This document shows positions 44,752 through 54,620 of a stretch of 64,000 nucleotides of DNA, in pieces. A program made the translations under genes and the position numbers. Positions within the stretch are counted from its first letter, which is position 1; every line of letters starts with the position of its first letter. The notes beneath the pieces were generated by a model. The model did no database searches. It worked only from the letters and a program-made list of their open reading frames with translations, and had not been told where the DNA came from. The stretch is from Laburnicola sp. R22_1 (taxonomy: Eukaryota; Ascomycota; Dothideomycetes; Pleosporales; Didymosphaeriaceae). The DNA is taken from assembly GCA_014281115.1 (NCBI GenBank), contig JACONQ010000020.1, forward strand, positions 930,001 to 994,000, read 5' to 3'.

Positions 44752-45918
44752 GTTGACAGCTTTGCTTCCAAAGATGCGCGGTGGTCTTCTCGAGACGGAG
44801 CTTGTCGTCCTTATATACTAGTCTTCGATCGCCCGTGGAGTAGTTTGATATTGATTTCGCTATTGGTCTAACCCTGCGGCCAAGCGCCGGCCCAGAGGAG
44901 GCTCTTCCATTGGAACATGCGTCCTACTATCTACCGGTCTTCCAGTGGCATTAAATTGCCGGCATAAATTGTGGGGTGCATAGAGTGGTGGCCGTATGCC
45001 GGGGCCATATTTGCTACCGCAGGTGCTCCTGAAGACGCATCATACCACCGGCTATTTCAGACTTGAACGCCTGCGTAACCAGAAGAAACACAGGTACAGC
45101 CCAATTATCCTGGAAGTTGACACCTGGTTCATGGAATTAATGCGGTTAACAATACGAACCGATGTTAAGATATGGATTGTGAAACAGGGGGCAACACAGC
45201 CTGGTGGAGTGGAGATTCAAGTGGGTTGTTTAAAATTGCATGTTGCAAAGAAACATCAGAAACGAAACAGAACACAAAAAGCCACTCGATCTGCCTGTCG
45301 GAAATAAAGGTTTCGAGTGCAACGACATATGCGCTCAAATCCTCCACCAGAGTCTGGCCGTGGCGCTCTTGGGGACCAGCAAATGATAGGCCGCAGTCGA
45401 TGGAAACTCATCTACGCATCGGCCTCGGCATTACGTGCGCGATCACTCCGCGCAACGCTTCAATGCAAAAAGCTCCAAAAAGCTTTTCGTCTAGCATTTA
45501 GCCGGAGTAGAAAAGCTTTTAAATCTCGGCGCCTGACCACCGTAGTCTGTCGTGACTAGATTAAACGCGATGCAGGGGAATTTGGTGGATTAGCGGTGAT
45601 CGCCTCAGGATGGTCCTATCAACTGGTCCTTGTCACGGCGCACCTTTCAGTTCCTATACAGTCTCAATTTACAGGCTGGGGTGACAGGTGGCCGAGACCA
45701 GTACCCAGCATCCGACTGGAGCAAGACCAGGTGGGGGTATAGCATCATTAGAGAATCCATCTCGTCATCATGCGACGTCATGCATGTATTGTCAATGAGT
45801 AGACTATATTGCTACCGGTATACCGTCCAAAACGGGTCCGTGGAACAAACTTTCAAGCCGACAGTAAGCAAGAGCCGTACCCAACGCTCTAGATAGCACA
45901 TGAAGTCGACGGGTTTTG
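44752..45918. other. intergenic, no gene recognised
   Basis: Upstream region of the xylanase gene and 3' flank of the NFKBIL1-like gene. An imperfect AAAAGCTTTT-type palindrome occurs near 45477-45517. No motif for a named regulator is claimed. Confidence 0.5.
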
Positions 45919-46983
45919 TTATCTGCGACGGCCGTTTCGTTCGTTCCAAAGCCGATCGATGACTTGAAAGACAGCCGTAACTAGCTTCATGGTTTCAGAA
46001 TCGATGTGCTGCCCGAAGCGTTGCTGCATCTTGTCAGGATGCCAACGAACTCGTTCGATCTTCAACAATGCCAGTGCGTCTTCTCTCCAGCTGCTTGAAG
46101 ACCTGAAGAACTGTTCGATCGCTCTGCTTTCCATCTGGCTTGCCCTGCCTGATGCGACAGGCCACGGGATGATCTCCCGCGGATCTGGCCCAGGCTCCTG
46201 TTTGCTTTTGAGGTGTTCCCACCTGCTGAGATACTTCGCCCAGGATGCCTCGGCCTCTTTAGCCTTTTTCCGCTCCGCGCCACGCTGGAGACTGTCTTCC
46301 ATTTGCCGCCGAATCGTCTCTCTTTCTGCCTCTTCCGCGGCGGTCTCGTGCTCTAGATTATCATTTTGCTCTTTCCGCCTCTGACGTGCCCTCTCCCGTG
46401 CTGCCCGCTCCTCCAAAATGTGCTGATGGCTTTTTTCCCACATCTTAGTCCTCACGAAATCGGCATATTCTTCGTCGGTCATCCGCTCTAGCTTGCCATC
46501 GGGACCAGGCTTTGTATTCGGGTAGATGTGGATCGGTTGGCCGTAGACGGCCTCCCAGTAGTCGGCGCCCTCGTCATCTGCCATGGCATCAAACAGCGAC
46601 TCGCGGAAGACAGCATCGGAGTCGAGGTGAGGCGAGCGAACTCGATTGTTATTGAGCTCATCGTAGAGAGACTCGCGGTACCGACGGTCGGGATCGTCGT
46701 ATTCGCCGCTTCGCGTGAAGGCGCGCTCGTGATGACGGTGCTTGTGTCTGCGCTTCGCGTGTCGATGGCGCCGCCCGGAGCCACCCTCTTCGTCTGACCT
46801 GTGTCGCTTTGAAGAATACGTGTTCTCGTCGTCATCCTCGCCGTCGTGGGCGCTTCGCTGTCGCTTTGAGCGCTTCTCGCTTTTGGCTTTGAACTGGAAC
46901 TTGGATGCCCTGGCGGTGCCGTACAAGTCCTTCTCGCTGTGCCTGTCGCTAGCCGACTCCTCCATGTTGGAGCGCGTGATCAA
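45919..46983 (-). CDS. NFKBIL1-like protein with J-like C-terminal motif
   Basis: Single exon, 354 aa (or 348 aa from the second ATG at 46965). N-terminal low-complexity basic/His-rich stretch (RRHRHAKRRHKHRHHERA), two RESL(Y/F)D repeats, a long charged coiled-coil region (about 165-250), and the C-terminal block ALLKIERVRWHPDKMQQRFG followed by LVTAVFQVIDRLWNERN. The WHPDK core resembles a J-domain HPD and is the hallmark of NFKBIL1-type nuclear proteins linked to splicing (family knowledge; ankyrin repeats are lacking here). Head-to-head with the NSRP1-like gene. Confidence 0.75.
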   Translation of the reverse strand: MITRSNMEESASDRHSEKDLYGTARASKFQFKAKSEKRSKRQRSAHDGEDDDENTYSSKRHRSDEEGGSGRRHRHAKRRHKHRHHERAFTRSGEYDDPDRRYRESLYDELNNNRVRSPHLDSDAVFRESLFDAMADDEGADYWEAVYGQPIHIYPNTKPGPDGKLERMTDEEYADFVRTKMWEKSHQHILEERAARERARQRRKEQNDNLEHETAAEEAERETIRRQMEDSLQRGAERKKAKEAEASWAKYLSRWEHLKSKQEPGPDPREIIPWPVASGRASQMESRAIEQFFRSSSSWREDALALLKIERVRWHPDKMQQRFGQHIDSETMKLVTAVFQVIDRLWNERNGRRR

Positions 46984-47232
46984 GTCGCTTGGAGCCGTGC
47001 ATGAAGGCAGTTGCGGGTATTTTTCGTTCGAATCACAAAAGGCGCAGGCGCATGCTGTGAGCGAACAACGGTGCAGTGACGGCGGGGTGCGGAAGGCGCC
47101 ATGGTCTCATTGGCCTGTGCGTCAGTGTCTCTTGGCACCAGAGCTTCCCACTTGCGCCCACCAGCTCTTGCACCGTTCCACCGCACCGAGTCACCGAGTC
47201 ACCGAGTCACTGACACACGACCCACAATCGCC
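46984..47232. promoter_or_regulatory. 249-bp bidirectional promoter
   Basis: Separates two divergently transcribed genes for predicted nuclear RNA-processing proteins. Contains three tandem CACCGAGT units near 47184-47207 just before the plus-strand start. Confidence 0.55.
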
Positions 47233-48453
47233 ATGGCCTTCAAATTCGGCCTACACGTCAAAAACAAACCGCCGAACCGCCCCGGAAAACCGGCGCTCGG
47301 TAAGCCGTCGCTACGCAACAAGAAGCCGCTATTCGATGAAGACGAGGACGATGCAAAGGGCAAGGCGCAGGCCACGGATGGCACAGAGGAGATTGGAGAG
47401 TTCACTTTTGAAGACACGCTATCCTCGGCATCAAAATCCGAAAAAAGCGCACCGAACCCAAAACCGAAATCAAACCCGTTGGAGCCCCCGACCCGCAAGC
47501 CGCTGGCGAAGCAGCATGACCCGACCGCCATTGCGAACACGGCCAGTATGAAAGAATCGGAGAGACGTGCGCAAGAAGCCGTGGAGCTGGATGCCTCCAT
47601 ATACGACTACGATGCTGCATACGATTCCATCCACGCGAGGCAAGCAGCCAAGAAAGCAGCCGAGCGCGAGGACGCAGCCGAGCGAAAACCGAAATACATG
47701 GAGAGTCTGTTCGAATCGGCAGAGCAGCGCAAAAAGGATCAACTGCGCGCCCGAGATAAGTTGCTGGCGCGGGAGCGCGAAGCTGAAGGCGACGAGTTCG
47801 CAGACAAGGACAAGTTCGTGACTGGGGCATACAAACAGCAACAGGAGGAAACCCGCAAAGCGGAAGAGGAAGAGAAGAGGAGGCAGGAGGCTGAAGATGA
47901 GAAGAGACGGAAATTCGGCATGCAGGACTTCCACAAGCAGATGCTGATGGAGCAGGAGAGGAATCACCAAGAAGCTATGGACGCTGCCGCCGAGCTCGCC
48001 AAGTCGGGCGTCAAGTTGGAGGAGGAGCCCAAAGAGAAGACCAACGCTGAGATAGTCAAGGAGTTCCAAGCTCAGGGCAAGAACATTATCCTGGATGCGG
48101 ACGGGGAGGTGGCGGACAAGCGACAACTCCTGTCTGCAGGTTTGAACATCATCGCAAAGCCGAAAAAGACCACGGCGCCCGTTCCCACAGCGAAACCGGC
48201 AGGGCCCGCCGCTGGCTACCAAGGCCGTAACGCCGCGCGAAACGATATCCGAGCCAGGCACACCCAGATGGTCGCAGAGCAGATCGAACAGGCTGCGAAG
48301 CGTAAAGCAGACGAAGAGGCGGAAGCACGAAGCAAGCTGCAGCACGCCAGCAAGAGCCAGAAAACAGCTAGCGACATCAGCAGCGCCAAGGAACGTTATC
48401 TGCAGAGGAAAAGAGAGGCTGCAGCTGCGAAGGCGGCGGCCGAGGGCAAGTGA
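47233..48453 (+). CDS. nuclear speckle splicing regulatory protein 1-like (NSRP1/CCDC55 family)
   Basis: Single exon, 406 aa, from ATG 47233 (CGCCATGGCC context); an in-frame frame extends upstream to 47101 but lacks support. N-terminus FKFGLHVKNK and PLFDEDEDD are characteristic. The conserved family block follows: ELDASIYDYDAAYDSIHA, then KPKYMESLFESAEQRKKDQL and DEFADKDKFVTGAYKQQQEE, with a long coiled coil. The rest is Lys/Glu/Ala-rich. In animals the family binds RNA and affects splice-site choice; the fungal role is inferred. Confidence 0.85.
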   Translation: MAFKFGLHVKNKPPNRPGKPALGKPSLRNKKPLFDEDEDDAKGKAQATDGTEEIGEFTFEDTLSSASKSEKSAPNPKPKSNPLEPPTRKPLAKQHDPTAIANTASMKESERRAQEAVELDASIYDYDAAYDSIHARQAAKKAAEREDAAERKPKYMESLFESAEQRKKDQLRARDKLLAREREAEGDEFADKDKFVTGAYKQQQEETRKAEEEEKRRQEAEDEKRRKFGMQDFHKQMLMEQERNHQEAMDAAAELAKSGVKLEEEPKEKTNAEIVKEFQAQGKNIILDADGEVADKRQLLSAGLNIIAKPKKTTAPVPTAKPAGPAAGYQGRNAARNDIRARHTQMVAEQIEQAAKRKADEEAEARSKLQHASKSQKTASDISSAKERYLQRKREAAAAKAAAEGK

Positions 48454-49021
48454 AGTCGAAGTCGGTTCCATCGCACGCAGTTCAATGATATGAATAACGA
48501 ATTGGCGTCAAGGATGCAATTATCACACGTCTGGCACACGTATGATGGAGTATAATTGTGTCACTAAACTTGCACAGATCTACTTCCGTAACCTGGAAGT
48601 GATTCGCATCTTCCACCGGCCTCGTCCGATTCCATCTCTCCTTTGTGAGTCATCTCTATCCAGCAGATTGTCCTCCGACTCACGGCCCAGCGCTTCGGTC
48701 TGCACGATGAGGGCTCCCCGGAAACCTTCTACATCGCTCTTCTTCCCTCACAATGTACTAGAGCAGATGCCGCAGAACGAGATTCGCAAGAGAGGTCCTT
48801 GCCCAGAGTCGATGAAAATTACTGGGGTAGTCAACGAAGTAAAATGGGGAAGATGGCACTGTCGAATCTGTCGAATACGAGACGTATCGGTCAGGCATTT
48901 GCAGTTCGTGTAGTAGCAAGGAGCTGGCATACAAATGGTGATTAGCGACTGGTTTGATGCTGTCGAAGCCTCACCTTTTTCATCCAAAGTCACGTTTCTC
49001 ACTGCTTGGATCAGTGGCCGC
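48454..49021. other. intergenic between convergent genes
   Basis: 3' flanks of the NSRP1-like and ankyrin genes. No gene recognised. Confidence 0.5.
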
Positions 49022-51549
49022 CTATCCACCTCGTGGCTCCTCGTGACTTTTAAGTGTCTTCTTCAAAACACTAGGTGAGCCGGGTCTCGACCCCAGCGCG
49101 GAGTCAGTCGTGGACCCTACGAGACTCGACGGCCTTGTCGTTCTTATCTGCAGCGATTGATGTAGCCTCGCATCATAGTAGATACTACTGCATGGTGAAT
49201 CGGTCTTCGAATAGTCCGTATATCGGTCCTCTTCGTCTTTGAACGGCTTGTACGGGAGCGGAGGGCCTTGAGCTGCATTGACGACGTGGTCCAGCAGTGC
49301 GCTGAAAGCCAGTATCCAACTCTGGTCCACGGTGTCCTCTGGGTCACCTTTTACTTGGGCATCTTTCTGCCGTTTTTCAGCCACGTCTATGGGCGCTAGG
49401 CCGTCATCTTGCTTGTCGTGGATATCGATGCCTTCGATCTGAAAAGTCGATAAAAGCTGCAGCATTGGCGTTTGTGCCTTTGCAGCGGCATGATGCAGAA
49501 GAGAGCGTTTGGCGTTATCTCGAGCGGACGTGTCGATGACGGGACTTTGAAGGAGTTTGAAAACCATAGAGTTCTTGTTCCCTGCAATGGCTTCCATGAG
49601 CGGAGTCGTGCCGTTTTGGTCTTGCAGATTGACGTCTGCGCCGTTGTCGACGAGCATTTCAACGGCATCGGAGTGGCCCATGCGGACTGCTTCGAGCAAG
49701 GCCGTGTTGCCTACGAAGTCCCGCGCGTTGACGTCAATGCCAGCTACGATGAGGGGCAAGCCGAATGCGACGGGAGAGTTATAATACATCGATGCTTGGA
49801 GGCAGGTTTGCTCCCAGTGGTCTATTTGCATCAAGCTTGCACCGTACTTGATTAATAATTTCAGGCACGTGGGATCTGTAGCTTTTAAGGAGGAGCGAAG
49901 GGGGCCCTGGCCGATGCGATCGGGAGTGTCTGGATTAGCACCGTATCGAAGCAATAGTTCAACGGCTTTGTCATCGCCTCGACCGGCGGCCCAATGTAGT
50001 GCTGTTCGACCATCTGAATCCGGCTCATCGATCTTCTCGGTCGCGGATCTCTTCAATTCGGTTTCCAGATCCAAGGCGGAAAGCTTGCATACGATCTGGT
50101 GAATGCGAGAGAAGATGCGGCGCTCCTCCAGTGCAGCCGTGCTGGGGAATAATTTCTTGACATCAACGACACACCACTGCTCTGCGTTTGGAGTGTCTTC
50201 GAAACAGAGCACTGTGTTCCATGCCATGTCGTATGGGGTCTCTTGTGTGCCATTTTCTAGAAAGGGTTCAGCGCCATGTTGTAAGAGGACGCTGATGGCA
50301 TCAATGCTGCTCGACATGGTCGCGAGATGCAGAGCACTATGACCCGTACCATGTTGGACGTCAAGAACAGATGCTTTACGTTGACCCAGAAGCATTTTGA
50401 GCATCAATGCATCGTTATGGAGCGCTGCAGTAAAGAAAAGATCGCTGGGATCCCGCACATTGAGCAGCCTAACCGAGAGCTCTGGACCTTTGTAGTCAGT
50501 GAAGCGAATCGCAGCAGCTAATACACGCGAGACCATCCATCGGGGAAAGTAGTAGTTTACAGCCACGAAGCCTTCAGGACTCTTTGAGCAATCTAATTCG
50601 GTGCAGGCTTTGGTGAGTTTAGGAACATTGTTGTAGCCGACGAACAGCGTGCCTGTAATGAACTGAAGCATGTGAGGTGTGTTGAAGCGTGTCGTCTCGT
50701 GGCAAGCACAGCTGCAGTATGGTGTACATTTTCGTCTCTGCAGGAAACGCATCCGGAGTGCGGACAAAGTGGGAGCACTGTTACCAGCACTATATGCTGA
50801 GAGACTACCTCGGAGGGATGCTTTCTCGTCTCTCGGTCGCTTCCGGTCTCCCGACGTCTTCTTCCCGGTCTTTGTTTCAGTCTGTGGTATGACATGCTTT
50901 TCTATTGACTCTAAGCGCGACTCGTTCTCCTTCTGCATAGCGAGCATCTGGAAAAATGCGTGCTGAAGGTTCGCGGTATGATGGACTAGTGTCTGTGTGG
51001 ATCTGTGGTTCTTCTCGGAGACGAAATGTAGGCTCTCGAATCTCGTTTCTAGTGTTGAGATGGAATTACTAAGAGAGCGAAGACACGTCAGCATACCCTC
51101 GAGGCGAGTCAATGGCGAATGCATGTCACTCACGACGTAAAGATGCCTAGTAGTGTCCCAAAGCTTAATCTGATATCTCTCAGCTCCCTCTGCAGTTTGA
51201 TAATCTTGTCTTCAAGTCTAAGCCATGCGACGCGGTTAAGGCTACCGTTGGGCTTCTTGAGCTGAACTTGGACGAGCTCCTCCAGCGCCAGGAGCTTTGC
51301 TCTGGCAGTTGCGAGACTGGGCTGAACACCTGCGTCAACAAATTCTTTTATGGGTTGCGTGCTTTTTGTGTTCGTGAAAATGGCCTGGAGTTCTTTTAAT
51401 GTCAAATGTAGCTCGCAGACCTCGTTGTTGAGGGCAAGGACGATGTCTGGGACGTCTTTTAGCCGTATGAGTTTCTCGAGGCTCTTGACGGCTAAGTTGG
51501 CTGTCCCAACCACCGTTATTACGCTGGCCGTTATAGACAAGGGGTCCAT
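49022..51549 (-). CDS. ankyrin-repeat protein with fungal STAND-type N-terminal domain
   Basis: Exons 51549-51134 and 51068-49022 (2463 nt, 820 aa; 65-bp intron). The N-terminus MDPLSITASVITVVGTANLA and the following helices match the helical N-terminal domain found on many fungal NACHT/STAND proteins. A coiled-coil stretch and a Lys-rich linker follow. Ankyrin repeats start near residue 350 (TGHSALHLATMSSSIDAISVLLQ) and continue with DGRTALHWAAGRGDDKAVEL, FVGNTALLEAVRMGHSDAVE and NGTTPLMEAIAGN. No P-loop NTPase lies between them, so this is an effector-domain plus ankyrin form without the NACHT switch. Possible role in non-self or stress signalling is inference. Confidence 0.85.
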
Positions 51550-52058
51550 TGATGTGCCGTTTAGTTATGAGGGTAACAGTTGTGAAGGGACCCCCTCGGT
51601 GTAGCGAAAACTCGGTTCGCACCCAAATGCAAGACTGCGAATAACAATGGCTAGAGTAGTAAGTCAATGGGTTATTGGTGCGATGTGAAGAATCCTAGGT
51701 CGCAACCAGGCGGTAAGATAAAGGGTGAGGGGGTTACGGACCGAGAGGTGGCATGATGCGTAAGCCGATGAGGAAGCGGACTGGTGAGGAAAGAAGCGAC
51801 ACAGCTGACGCCCGGATGCTGCACGGCGTATACGGCATGCCGTTGATCCAAGTTTGGGTTGCACATAGCGAATCAGCGGCCCGTGTTTAGCGCTAACGCA
51901 CATAGGCAACACTGCAACACTGCAACAGCACTTCCTTCTCTACTCCTCTACTGTAATCTGGCCGCCCGGTGCGCTCGACCCCTTCTCCTCAACTCCCCAC
52001 TGGAGCAATCTTTTACGGACGGCGGACGCGGTATCCAAAGTGGCGGCGTCCCGGCATT
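51550..52058. promoter_or_regulatory. divergent promoter region, ankyrin gene / GH36 gene
   Basis: 509 bp between two divergent starts. An in-frame extension of the GH36 frame reaches 51969 but reads low-complexity basic sequence, so it is taken as leader. No specific site seen. Confidence 0.45.
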
Positions 52059-54620
52059 ATGTCACTCAGCGCAGCATCCGTAGCGTGCGATCCCCCTCTG
52101 GGAAGTGTTACCACGGTGGACAACTCGATAGTGTCTTTCAGTGTTGCCCTCAACACAAGCGAGCATCCTGGCTGGGAATACGAAGTCTGCATATGGCATG
52201 ATTCGAAAAACTTCGGCTGGAGTGATCTACGACTGCACAGATTGACGCCATCCGATGACGCGGTTCATGCCGAAGGCACGAGCACATTTTATGGAGAGTT
52301 GGACAATTCTGAAGAATTACCTAGGCGTATGCGATTCACTCTAAAAGTCATTGAGAATGGTTCGACGCGCTGGATCAACGACTTTGATCCACAGTCCGAT
52401 GGCATTGTGATATTCCAAGCGAAAACACTCTCCACACAGCTTTCCAGGTATCTTGGAAACATTGAGGATTCATGGCACGTGCAGCAATTGACTACTGGTG
52501 AATCTTCAGGTGGCAAACTCTGGAAATTCCGGAAGAAAGCTGGTTCTTTTTCAACTTCGGTGTTAGGACTTCCTATCAGTCCGATGAGATGGTTTGCGCT
52601 TGTTCGCCATTCGACTCCCTGGCTGGGTCCCCGCCAGGGTGATTCCCATTTCCATCTCGATAAACCAGCAGTTCTGGCATCTTTCATTCTGGGAGATGGA
52701 TCACACCTTGTCGTGCTCCCGGTAAATGGTATTCTAGGAGTCCTCGTTACCCTAGAAAGCGATGACGATGGGCACATTCTCGTGACGACGCGGAACGACA
52801 ATATAGGCGACGAAGACACAGAAGTTATCGTTGCTGCTAGTAAAAGCTTCGATGCAGCGCTTTCTAGCGCCATGAGCTACCTCAAAAGTCATCTCCCAAA
52901 GCCCTCTTCCAGTAGCAAAGCTACCACAGAACTGCTCAGTGACTGGTATGATGGGTTCTCATACTGTACTTGGAACGGTCTTGGGCGAGAGCTGAGCGAG
53001 CAGAACATACTGGATGCCCTCGATGGTCTTGCTAAACAAGACATACGCATAGCAAATCTGATCATAGACGACAACTGGCAATCATTACACAGCGGAAGCT
53101 CTTCAAACCCTTTTGAGTACCAATGGTCGGACTTCGAGGCAAATAAGGAAAACTTCCCAAATGGACTTCGGCATTTAGTCCAGCGAGTACGACAATCTCA
53201 TCCTCATATTCGCCATATCGCTGTTTGGCATGGCATATTTGGGTATTGGGGCGGTATATCCCCTTCTGGCAACATCGCGAAATGCTATGAGACGACAGAG
53301 GTCCAGCGACAAACACAAGAATCCTATATGAGTGGGGGTACTATTACTATCGTCAAGTCATCCGAAGTCCACCAAATGTATGACGACTTTTACCGCTTCC
53401 TTGCAGATTCAGGCGTGGATTCGGTCAAGGCCGACAACCAGTATTATCCGGACTATTTGGATAAGACAGAGGACCGAGAGGCTTTGATATACTCCTATCA
53501 AGACGCCTGGCTCGCTGCAGCGGAGAAACACTTTCAACACCGCGCAATCTCATGCATGTCGCAGACGCCTCAAATTCTGTTCCACTCGTTCTTCACTCGA
53601 GAACACCAACCACCATATCTGGTCCGAAACTCCGACGATTTCTTCCCCGATGAACCGAGCTCACACACGTGGCACCTATTCTGTAATGCACATAATGCGG
53701 TACTGACCCAGCATTTGAACATGCTGCCAGACTGGGACATGTTCCAGACTGTGGGTGCGTTTCCTGGTCTGCATGCTGCGGCGCGATGTCTGTCCGGTGG
53801 ACCAATATACATAACAGACAAGCTAGGGAAACACGACATGGATCTCATCAAACAGATGACGGCTACCGGCGCTGGCGGCCGACTCAAAATCCTTCGACCA
53901 GACTCGCGAGGTAAAGCATTGGAAGTGTACCACAAATTCAGCAGTAAACGGTTCTTGCGCATTTCCACCGCACATCAGGGGGCAAGTATGGTGGGTGTGT
54001 TCAACATCGGCGACGAAGAACGGATGGAACTTGTGACCTCGTCTGCTTTCCTGGATCTTCCAAGTAGCTCTCGCGAAAACGACAGCTGGCTAGTCCAAAG
54101 CCACGTGAAAGGCAACATCCATATCATGTCAGACTGGAAATCGACTAGGGCAATCGTCTTGAAACCCAAGGAATACGACATACTCACCGCATACATGATT
54201 GTAGAACTGGGACAATTTCGTCTGGCCGTGCTTGGACTATCAGGCAAAATGACCGGTGTAGCTGCACTGCGCTATAAGCCTATTTTCAGCATGGCGGATG
54301 ATGGATCGCTCGTAGTAAAAGTGTCTTTGAAGGCTATCGGTAGTTTGTGTGAGTTTACGCCTTCTTATTGATTGCCGGTTCCAGCTAACTTGAATGAAGG
54401 TATGTGGCTTGAAAACGCGGATAAATGTCTTACAGATCACAACATCAGCGCTACAACTAAGATCGGAAAGAGCGAAATCTCTGTCGAGGTAAACAGCAGC
54501 GCGGGCAATGTCGTCGAATTTGACTTGGAAAAGGCGGTTGCGAATAAGATCAACAACGACATGGAGCAGCAGTCATTCGATATGGCGATACAGATCAAGT
54601 CAAGACCAGAAACGGACTGA
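52059..54620 (+). CDS. GH36 alpha-galactosidase/raffinose synthase-like (Sip1 family) protein
   Basis: Exons 52059-54348 and 54400-54620 (2511 nt, 836 aa; 51-bp intron with GCTAAC branch). Conserved blocks: LSDWYDGFSYCTWNGLG, LIIDDNWQS, HIAVWHGIFGYWGGI, VDSVKADNQ with the likely nucleophile Asp at about 459, MLPDWDMFQT, and RCLSGGPIYITDKLGKHD with the likely acid/base Asp at about 586. No signal peptide is visible, so it probably acts inside the cell on raffinose-type galactosides. Start at ATG 52059 chosen over 51969 because the upstream residues are non-conserved. The C-terminal beta domain is complete after splicing. Confidence 0.92.

Noticed and set aside
47470..48471. 333-codon minus-strand open frame opposite the NSRP1-like gene
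   Set aside because: Antisense shadow of a Lys/Glu-rich coding region; Leu/Phe/Cys-rich product is the typical artefact.
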